This document shows, in pieces, positions 6,780 through 11,006 of a stretch of 11,006 nucleotides of DNA. The DNA comes from Thermoplasmata archaeon (GTDB lineage Archaea; Thermoplasmatota; Thermoplasmata; UBA184): contig JASHYV010000084.1 of assembly GCA_030064695.1 (NCBI GenBank), positions 1 through 11,006 on the forward strand, read 5' to 3'. The notes beneath the pieces were generated by a model. That model was not told where the DNA came from. It did no database searches and saw nothing but the letters and a program-made list of their open reading frames with translations. Numbering within the stretch: position 1 is the first letter of the stretch; each line of letters opens with the position of its first letter. The position numbers and the translations under genes were made by a program.

Positions 6780-6813
6780 TCTCGGGGTCGGTCCGCCGCC
6801 GTCGACGCGGCGT

Positions 6814-6888
6814 GGGGCCGTGGGGTAGCTTGGACCATCCTTCTTGCTTGGGGTGCAAGAGACTCCGATTCAAATTCGGACGGCCCCA
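6814..6888 (+). tRNA. tRNA-Pro, anticodon GGG
   Basis: A full cloverleaf can be folded by eye. Acceptor stem: 6814-6820 (GGGGCCG) with 6881-6887 (CGGCCCC), seven perfect pairs; discriminator A6888. D arm: 6823-6825 with 6839-6841, loop containing AG, GG at 6832-6833 and A at 6837. Anticodon stem: 6843-6847 (CTTGC) with 6855-6859 (GCAAG); loop TTGGGGT, so the anticodon is GGG at 6850-6852, reading proline codons CCC and CCT. Variable loop of four bases. T arm: 6864-6868 (TCCGA) with 6876-6880 (TCGGA), loop TTCAAAT. The genome continues CCG after the discriminator, so the terminal A of CCA is not encoded and must be added. No intron is seen. Confidence 0.95.
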
Positions 6889-6932
6889 CCGGCCGCGTCG
6901 TCTCATGTAGCCCCACGCCCCTGGCCCGGCCG

Positions 6933-7550
6933 ATGGGCCGCCGGTTCGTCGAGGAGCGCCGGCGCGACCCGTACTACCGGGCGGCCCGGGCCGGGGGGCT
7001 CCGCTCCCGAGCCGCGTTCAAGCTCGCCTACCTCGACGACCGCTTCCACTTTCTCCCCCGCGGCGGGCGCGTCCTCGACCTGGGGGCCGCGCCCGGGGGA
7101 TTCTCGATCGTCCTCGCGGAGCGGGTCGGCCCGTCGGGCCGCGTCGTCGCGGTCGACCTGCGGCCGATCGAGCCGCTGCCCGGCGTCGAGGTGGTCCGCG
7201 GCCGGGTCGGCGATCGCGCGCTCGCGGCCCGGTTGGGCCCGGCCCGCTTCGACGCGGTCGTCTCCGACCTCTCCCCGCGAATCAGCGGGGCGTACGCGAC
7301 CGACCACGCGCGGAGCATCGGGGCGGTCCGCGACGCGTTCGCGCTCGCGCAGGGCGTGCTCGAGCCGGGCGGGGCGTTCGTCGCGAAGGTCTTCGACGGG
7401 GACCTCGTGCCCGCGCTCCTCGAGGAGCTCCGGCCCCGCTTCGACCGAGTTGCGCGCACGAAGCCGCCCGCCTCGCGCGGCGCCTCCTCCGAGCTCTACG
7501 TCGTCGCGCTCGGCTTCCGTCCGGGGCGGCCGCCCCCGTCCGATATATAG
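6933..7550 (+). CDS. rlmE: RlmE/FtsJ-family 2'-O-ribose methyltransferase
   Basis: A 205-residue Rossmann-fold, SAM-dependent RNA methyltransferase. The SAM motif I is LDLGAAPGG (48-56), with an acidic residue after strand 2 at D75. The catalytic K-D-K-E tetrad is complete: K30 (in RSRAAFKL), D112 (in VSDLSP), K152 (in AKVFDG) and E187 (in SSELYVV); the 40 and 35 residue spacings of the last three match those I know for E. coli RlmE. The N-terminal DPYYRAARAGGLRSRAAFKL is typical of the family. The usual target is the ribose of U2552 in 23S rRNA; related Trm7 enzymes act on tRNA anticodon loops, and the sequence alone does not exclude that in archaea. It begins 44 nt after tRNA-Pro with no Shine-Dalgarno and only a poor TATA candidate (TCATGTAG, about 6903-6910). 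Confidence 0.94.
   Translation: MGRRFVEERRRDPYYRAARAGGLRSRAAFKLAYLDDRFHFLPRGGRVLDLGAAPGGFSIVLAERVGPSGRVVAVDLRPIEPLPGVEVVRGRVGDRALAARLGPARFDAVVSDLSPRISGAYATDHARSIGAVRDAFALAQGVLEPGGAFVAKVFDGDLVPALLEELRPRFDRVARTKPPASRGASSELYVVALGFRPGRPPPSDI
7543..7549 (+). promoter_or_regulatory. TATA box of the TIM-barrel/hexuloisomerase unit
   Basis: ATATATA overlapping the rlmE stop codon (7548-7550). A start near 7570 would give a leader of about 25 nt before the GTG at 7597, unlike the leaderless pattern of other promoters here. GAGG at 7582-7585 could serve as a weak Shine-Dalgarno. Confidence 0.65.
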
Positions 7551-7596
7551 TAACGCGAGTTAGCGCCAGTCCTTCCGTTTTGAGGCTTGGTTACTC

Positions 7597-8769
7597 GTGA
7601 TCCGTTTCGGACCGGCGGGAATCCCCCTCTCGTGCAAGGGGCGTACCCTGCGCGATGGCATCGCCGACGTCCACCATCTCGGCCTCACGGCGATGGAAGT
7701 GCAGTTCATCAAGGTCAACCCGCTCACACGGCTCGTCCTCGACGAGGAGGTGGGGAAGCTCCCGCGCGAGCTCCCCGGCCAGCTCGTCGTGAGCGTGGGG
7801 TCGGCCGACCATCAGGGCGGCACGCCGAGCGCGGCCGCGTTCCAGACGCCGCTCAAGCGGAAGGACTCGATCACCACCCTCACCTGGAGCCTCGCGAAGG
7901 ACGCCGCCGACTTGGACCAGACCCGCGCGCTCGCGCGGGCCCTCGACACGGACCTCACCCTGCACGCGCCCTACTATGTCGATTTCTTCGGCTCGGAGGA
8001 CGCGCGCGAGCAGTCGACGCGCCAGATCCAGTGGGCCGGCGTGCTGGCGCACGGGCTCGGCGCGCGGCTCGCGGTCACGCACCTGGGCTTCTACGGCGGC
8101 GGCGACCGCGGCGACTCGATCCAGCAGCTCACCGACATCGTGAGCGACCTCGCCGACTGGCTGCAGAAGTTCACCAAGGGATCCGTCCGGCTCGCGATCG
8201 AGCCGAGCGGCCACCCCGACGTCTTCGGCTCGCGGGATGAGGTGCTCGAGCTCGCGAAGAAGGTCAAGGGGACGGTCCCGGTGCTGAACCTGCCGCACCT
8301 GGCCGCCCGGGAGCGGACCTCGTTCGAGGAGGCGGACCAGCTGGCCCCCGTCGTCCGGCAGTTCGTCGAAGCGACGAACGGATCGCTCTACCTCAATTTC
8401 TCCGGCGTCGAGTTCTACGGTCCCGGCGAGTTCCGCCTGACCCCGATCAAGCGGGGCCTCGTCCGCTTCGACCCGCTCGCCGAGATCCTCGCGGAGCGCG
8501 ACTACGACGCCACGGTGATCTCGAGTTCGCCGCTCCTCGAGCACGACGCGATGTACATGAAGCTCCTCTACGAGCGCGCGCTCACGCGCCGCTGGACGAA
8601 GGCGCACCAGCCGCCGCCCAAGCCCGCGCCGAAGCCGGCCGTCGCCTCCGCCCGACCCCCCGTCAAGGCGCCGGCCCCCCGGCGTCCGCCGGCGAAGCCC
8701 CGCCCGCGGGCGAAGCCGCGCCCGAGCGCGAGGAGGGAGGTGCGGCGTGACCGGCCCCGGCGACGCTAA
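7597..8769 (+). CDS. Endonuclease IV-family TIM-barrel protein with altered metal sites and basic tail
   Basis: A 390-residue protein. Residues 1-333 follow the archaeal endonuclease IV-like (AP endonuclease 2/xylose isomerase-like) barrel: N-terminal MIRFGPAGIP, LHAPYY (122-127), THLGFYGG (161-168), IEPSG (201-205), LNLPH (230-234), LYLNFSG (264-270), ISSSPLLEHDA (308-318). Aligned by eye to E. coli Nfo, the Zn1 ligands are present (H123, H162, E202) and H234 of Zn3 too, but Asp179 is N231, His216 is Y265, His231 is L281 and Glu261 is S310. Residues 336-390 are a tail of Pro, Ala, Lys and Arg with no other domain. Thus normal AP-endonuclease chemistry is doubtful; a sugar or sugar-phosphate isomerase-like role, nucleic acid binding or a pseudoenzyme are options. 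GTG start; the 3' end overlaps the hexuloisomerase gene by 23 nt. Confidence 0.85.
   Translation: MIRFGPAGIPLSCKGRTLRDGIADVHHLGLTAMEVQFIKVNPLTRLVLDEEVGKLPRELPGQLVVSVGSADHQGGTPSAAAFQTPLKRKDSITTLTWSLAKDAADLDQTRALARALDTDLTLHAPYYVDFFGSEDAREQSTRQIQWAGVLAHGLGARLAVTHLGFYGGGDRGDSIQQLTDIVSDLADWLQKFTKGSVRLAIEPSGHPDVFGSRDEVLELAKKVKGTVPVLNLPHLAARERTSFEEADQLAPVVRQFVEATNGSLYLNFSGVEFYGPGEFRLTPIKRGLVRFDPLAEILAERDYDATVISSSPLLEHDAMYMKLLYERALTRRWTKAHQPPPKPAPKPAVASARPPVKAPAPRRPPAKPRPRAKPRPSARREVRRDRPRRR
8736..8742 (+). promoter_or_regulatory. Strong Shine-Dalgarno inside the upstream tail
   Basis: GGAGGTG, a near-perfect anti-16S match, 4 nt before the GTG at 8747 and within codons of the basic tail of the upstream gene. 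It fixes the start of the hexuloisomerase. Confidence 0.8.
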
Positions 8770-9319
8770 CGGCTCGACCTTCGGCCTCGCGCAGCGGTAC
8801 ATCGCGGAGCGCGTCACGGCCGCCCTCGAACGCATCGACCCGAAGGCGGTCCACCGCGCCGTCGAGATCCTGACCGAGGCGCCCCAGATCTTCGTCTACG
8901 GCGCCGGGCGCAGCGGCATCGTCGGCCGCGCCTTCGCGATGCGCCTCGTCCAGACCGGGCTGCGCGCCTACGTCATCGGCGAGAGCGTGACCCCGATCGT
9001 GCACCGGGGCGACGCCGTGTTCATCCTCTCGGGCCAGGGCGAGAGCTACTCGTCCATGCAGACGGCGAACATCGTCCGGCGCGAGGGCGCCGAGCTCATC
9101 GTCGTCACGGGCCGGGCCTCCTCGAAGCTCGCGCACACGGCGACGCACCTGATCTCGCTCGACTTTCCCGAGGACGCGGACCGGGCCCGGTTCGCCCCAC
9201 TGGGCACGCTCTTCGAGTCGGCGAGCCTTCGCCTGACCGACGCGCTGGTCGCCGAGGTGATGCGCGCCCGCGGCGAAACCGAGGCGTCGATGCGCCGGCG
9301 GCACGCGATCATGGTCTGA
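8747..9319 (+). CDS. hxlB: 6-phospho-3-hexuloisomerase (SIS domain)
   Basis: A 190-residue single SIS-domain protein close to archaeal PHI such as MJ1247. It interconverts hexulose 6-phosphate and fructose 6-phosphate. In archaea that lack the oxidative pentose phosphate path, PHI with hexulose-6-phosphate synthase makes ribulose 5-phosphate from fructose 6-phosphate, releasing formaldehyde. Markers: VYGAGRSGIVGRAFAMRL (50-67) with the family Arg-Ser pair; a Ser-rich phosphate loop SGQGESYSSM (95-104); PLGTLFE (151-157) with the family glutamate; and the C-terminal RRRH (183-186) with its conserved His. GTG start after a strong Shine-Dalgarno; the 23 nt overlap with the TIM-barrel gene indicates coupled translation. 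Its usual partner synthase is not in the window, and the upstream barrel does not look like it. Confidence 0.93.
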   Translation: MTGPGDANGSTFGLAQRYIAERVTAALERIDPKAVHRAVEILTEAPQIFVYGAGRSGIVGRAFAMRLVQTGLRAYVIGESVTPIVHRGDAVFILSGQGESYSSMQTANIVRREGAELIVVTGRASSKLAHTATHLISLDFPEDADRARFAPLGTLFESASLRLTDALVAEVMRARGETEASMRRRHAIMV

Positions 9320-9339
9320 GCCGCGCTCGCGCGGACCAA

Positions 9340-9347
9340 ACGTTAAG
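9340..9347 (+). promoter_or_regulatory. TATA-like box of pdaD
   Basis: ACGTTAAG centred 28 nt before the GTG at 9372, giving a leaderless transcript. It shares CGTTAAG with the box before the 60-residue gene (6538-6545 region). Confidence 0.6.
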
Positions 9348-9371
9348 CGGGCGGCGACCTGCCCGGTCCCC

Positions 9372-9872
9372 GTGCCGAAGCGCGCCGAGCCCACCGCCCA
9401 GACGCTGATCCCGGTGCCGACCCGCTTCTTCGTCACGAGCGGCAAGGGGATCAACAAGACGAGCGAGCTCAACGCGTTCGACCTCGCGCTGCTCGAGGGC
9501 GGGATCGGCGAGCAGAACCTGGTGAGCGTCTCCTCCGTCCTTCCGGTCGGGATCCGCCAGGTGGACCGGACCCGGATCGCCCGGGGCGCGATCACCCACG
9601 CGGTCCTCTCCCGCTACTCGGGCGGCGAGGGCGAGGTCATCAGCGCCGGGATCGCCTACGGCTTCCGCACCGACGGCCAGGGGGGTTACGTCGCCGAGGG
9701 CCACCTCCACGGGACGCAGAAGTCGTTGAAGGAGTTCCTCAAGTGGCGGATGGAGGAGATCGCGCATTTCCGGGGCGTCGAGCTCCGCCGCATCCACTAC
9801 CGGACCGAGGAGCTCTCGATCCCCATGGACCACTACGGCGTCTGCATCGCCGCGTGCGTGTTCCTCCCCTAG
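9372..9872 (+). CDS. pdaD: Pyruvoyl-dependent arginine decarboxylase
   Basis: A 166-residue protein of the PdaD family. The proenzyme cleaves itself at a Ser-Ser bond to make a beta chain and an alpha chain whose N-terminal serine becomes the pyruvoyl group. The site is S54-S55 in VSSVLP; ELNAFDLALLEGGIG (32-46) precedes it as in the family. The proton-donor glutamate matches E109 (in AEGH), the same number as in M. jannaschii PdaD. The product agmatine feeds polyamine synthesis and, in archaea, the agmatidine of tRNA-Ile2. Length is the family norm. GTG start chosen by the TATA-like box 28 nt upstream and by lack of a Shine-Dalgarno. The stop codon TAG shares the bases CTAG with the stop of the converging gene on the other strand. 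Confidence 0.95.
   Translation: MPKRAEPTAQTLIPVPTRFFVTSGKGINKTSELNAFDLALLEGGIGEQNLVSVSSVLPVGIRQVDRTRIARGAITHAVLSRYSGGEGEVISAGIAYGFRTDGQGGYVAEGHLHGTQKSLKEFLKWRMEEIAHFRGVELRRIHYRTEELSIPMDHYGVCIAACVFLP
9869..9872. other. Shared CTAG stop of two converging genes
   Basis: CTAG reads TAG on both strands: bases 9870-9872 end pdaD (+) and 9871-9869 end the SCP2 gene (-). Around it CTCC (9864-9867) and GGAG (9874-9877) make a short imperfect inverted repeat. There is no spacer, so any terminator of either transcript must lie inside the opposite gene. Confidence 0.9.
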
Positions 9873-10204
9873 AGGAGCTTGCGGAACAGCAGCTTGTCCT
9901 CGAGGGATCCCTGGATCGCGAGCTTTCGGGTGACGAGCGCCTTCATCGGGCCGATCTCCTTCTTCACGAGCCCGTGGAAGGTCGCGACGTCCGTCGTGAT
10001 CGTCACGTCGGCCTTCGCCGGCGCCCCGCTCCGAAGGTTCGTCAACCGACCCTGGTGCAGGTCGACCGCGTAATCCCCGCCGTCCGTCAGTTCGACCCGT
10101 ATCGTCCGTTCCAACCCGTGGAGCTCCTCGGCCATCGCCGGGTTGGCGTCCGCCTTCCGGTTGAACCGGTCGACCAGCGACGCGAGGGTCTCCTCGACCG
10201 TCAT
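9869..10204 (-). CDS. SCP2 sterol-carrier domain protein
   Basis: A 111-residue protein made of one SCP2 domain. It begins with a helix (TVEETLASLVDRFN), then strands around TIRVELTDGGDYAVDLHQGRL (in the middle of the chain), the family's KADVTITTDVATFHGLVKKE pattern split across residues about 63-82, and a C-terminal KLAIQGSLEDKLLFRKLL-type helix in which GS or GD follows the lysine-rich strand. The family binds lipids or fatty acyl groups in a hydrophobic cleft; as a stand-alone archaeal protein its ligand is not known. The ATG overlaps the TGA of rnhB (ATGA, 10204-10201), so the two are probably cotranscribed and coupled. No functional link to RNase HII is obvious. Confidence 0.88.
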   Translation of the reverse strand: MTVEETLASLVDRFNRKADANPAMAEELHGLERTIRVELTDGGDYAVDLHQGRLTNLRSGAPAKADVTITTDVATFHGLVKKEIGPMKALVTRKLAIQGSLEDKLLFRKLL

Positions 10205-10872
10205 GCTTCGTACGCGTCCAGCGTGCGAGCCGGGTGGGCCCGCTTAACCCTTTGGACCGTCTCCCAGGTCCGCCGCATCCACGGGGGCACCGGTCCGCCG
10301 TCGCGCGCGTGCCGCAGGACGCACGCCTGCGTTTCCGGGTCGTGCGGGTAGCCACAACCGATCGCTTCCCCGGCGGTGCGTCGCAGCCGTTCGAGCGCCG
10401 CATCGCGGCGGACCTTCGCCACGATGGAAGCGGCGCCGACGATCGGGAAATCCCGGTCGGCCTTGTGGCGGCTCACGATCCGGACGGATCCGCCGGCCCG
10501 GGCCCGCAGGCGCTCGCCGAAGCGCTCCGCGTTCGGATCGCAGGCGTCGACGTAGGCGACATCGGGCGACCAGCGGCGGATGAGCTTCGCGAACGCCTCG
10601 AGCTCGAGCTCGTTGAGCCCGCCGTGCGCGACGTACCGATCGATCGTGCGGGGCAGCAACGCCACCGAGTCGAGGGACCCCATTCGGCCCAGACGGGCGT
10701 ACACGGCCTCGCGCTGCTCGGCCGACAGCAGCTTGGAATCCCGGACCCCGTGCTCGCGCAACGAGGGGACGCAGCCCTCCTCGCACGCGAAGGCTCCGAC
10801 CACGAGCGGACCCAGGACGCTGCCGCGTCCGGCCTCGTCGATGCCCAATATCCGGATCCCGGTCGCGGCCAT
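10201..10872 (-). CDS. rnhB: Ribonuclease HII
   Basis: A 223-residue enzyme that cuts the RNA strand of RNA-DNA hybrids and removes single ribonucleotides from DNA. The four metal-binding acids are visible: D12 and E13 in GIDEAGRGSVLGPLV (10-24), D109 in AYVDACD and D139 in SRHKADRDFPIVGAASIVAK (134-153). The GRG (15-17) that senses the RNA-DNA junction is intact, as is the SK pair in RDSKLLS (44-50). The C-terminal part has GCGYPHDPET and a helical end. Length fits archaeal RNase HII. ATG start lies 31 nt from a TATA-like box and has no Shine-Dalgarno. The TGA overlaps the start of the SCP2 gene. Confidence 0.96.
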   Translation of the reverse strand: MAATGIRILGIDEAGRGSVLGPLVVGAFACEEGCVPSLREHGVRDSKLLSAEQREAVYARLGRMGSLDSVALLPRTIDRYVAHGGLNELELEAFAKLIRRWSPDVAYVDACDPNAERFGERLRARAGGSVRIVSRHKADRDFPIVGAASIVAKVRRDAALERLRRTAGEAIGCGYPHDPETQACVLRHARDGGPVPPWMRRTWETVQRVKRAHPARTLDAYEA

Positions 10873-10899
10873 CGCCGGGGTCCGCCACGGGGCCGGGGG

Positions 10900-10906
10900 A
10901 TTAAGG
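10900..10906 (-). promoter_or_regulatory. TATA-like box of rnhB
   Basis: On the - strand this reads CCTTAAT, centred about 31 nt before the rnhB ATG. It overlaps the TAA stop codon (10903-10901) of the gene upstream on the same strand. Confidence 0.55.
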
Positions 10907-11006
10907 CGACTTCGAACGGGAGGCCGGTGGTCGTTCGACCAGGCGGCGAAGCCGGCCGAGCGCCCGGTCCCACTCGGCGGCCACCTCCTCGAGGTAGCGC
11001 TCGGCG
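10901..11006 (-). CDS. C-terminal end of an unidentified gene (cut by window edge)
   Basis: On the - strand a frame is open from the window edge to the TAA at 10903-10901 and gives 34 residues. The first part (AERYLEEVAAEWDRALGRL) is a strongly amphipathic, charged helix and the end is a polar basic tail (RPPASRSKSP). Such a helix with a central Trp is common at the C-terminus of ArsR-like helix-turn-helix regulators, where it makes the dimer, but also elsewhere, so the family is only a guess. The gene ends 28 nt before the rnhB start codon. Confidence 0.55.
   Translation of the reverse strand, partial: AERYLEEVAAEWDRALGRLRRLVERPPASRSKSP

Noticed and set aside
6794..6812. GC stem before tRNA-Pro as a terminator or riboswitch
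   Set aside because: Stem is only five pairs in a GC-rich background, has no T-run and lies at the expected transcription start, so it is probably chance.
6844..7563. Open frame that begins in the tRNA and covers rlmE
   Set aside because: Starts inside the tRNA anticodon arm and gives a Ser/Arg/Pro-rich product, while the rlmE frame has the full catalytic tetrad.
7597..8769. Barrel gene as hexulose-6-phosphate synthase, the usual partner of hxlB
   Set aside because: The motifs (HAPYY, HLGFYGG, IEPSG, FSG, SPLLEHDA) are of the endonuclease IV/xylose isomerase-like family and not of the OMP decarboxylase-like fold of that synthase.
1..11006. Mobile elements, CRISPR arrays, att sites, restriction or defence genes
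   Set aside because: No transposase or integrase, no spaced direct repeats, and base composition is uniform; the region reads as ordinary core chromosome.

Overview
The window is a gene-dense, very GC-rich stretch of an archaeal chromosome. Archaeal marks are TATA-like boxes about 26-31 nt upstream of several start codons (a leaderless pattern), archaeal-type pyruvoyl-dependent arginine decarboxylase, archaeal 6-phospho-3-hexuloisomerase, a half-size heme A synthase, an archaeal-type RNase HII, and a tRNA gene without a complete encoded CCA end. The gene set fits an aerobic, haem-copper-oxidase-bearing lineage, most plausibly in Thermoplasmatota; this placement is an inference and the exact group cannot be read from the sequence.

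Positions 1-5760 form a respiratory block on the + strand: the 3' part of a Rieske iron-sulfur protein, cytochrome b (fused b6/subunit IV type with a PDWY Qo motif), two small unknown membrane proteins that start with TTG, cytochrome c oxidase subunit I, compact heme A synthase (ctaA) and heme O synthase (ctaB). Spacing is tight (overlaps or gaps of 10-31 nt) and most internal genes carry Shine-Dalgarno sequences, so this reads as one operon for a quinol-oxidising Rieske/cyt b complex, an aa3-type oxidase and the haem A pathway it needs. No CXXCH cytochrome c motif and no oxidase subunits II or III are present; they must lie upstream or elsewhere.

Positions 5761-6813 hold two proteins I cannot assign (233 aa soluble; 60 aa single-span membrane protein), each behind its own promoter. 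Then come tRNA-Pro(GGG) and an RlmE/FtsJ-family 2'-O-methyltransferase.

Positions 7541-9319 hold the most unusual unit: an endonuclease IV-family TIM-barrel protein that appears to have kept one metal site and lost ligands of the other two, with a long basic Pro/Ala/Arg/Lys tail, overlapping by 23 nt a 6-phospho-3-hexuloisomerase gene. PdaD follows under its own promoter. On the - strand, converging on pdaD with a shared CTAG stop, lie an SCP2 sterol-carrier domain protein and rnhB (RNase HII), joined by an ATGA overlap; beyond them is the C-terminal end of a further - strand gene cut by the window edge. No gene-free stretch exceeds about 60 nt apart from the tRNA region, and I see no mobile element, CRISPR array or long repeat.
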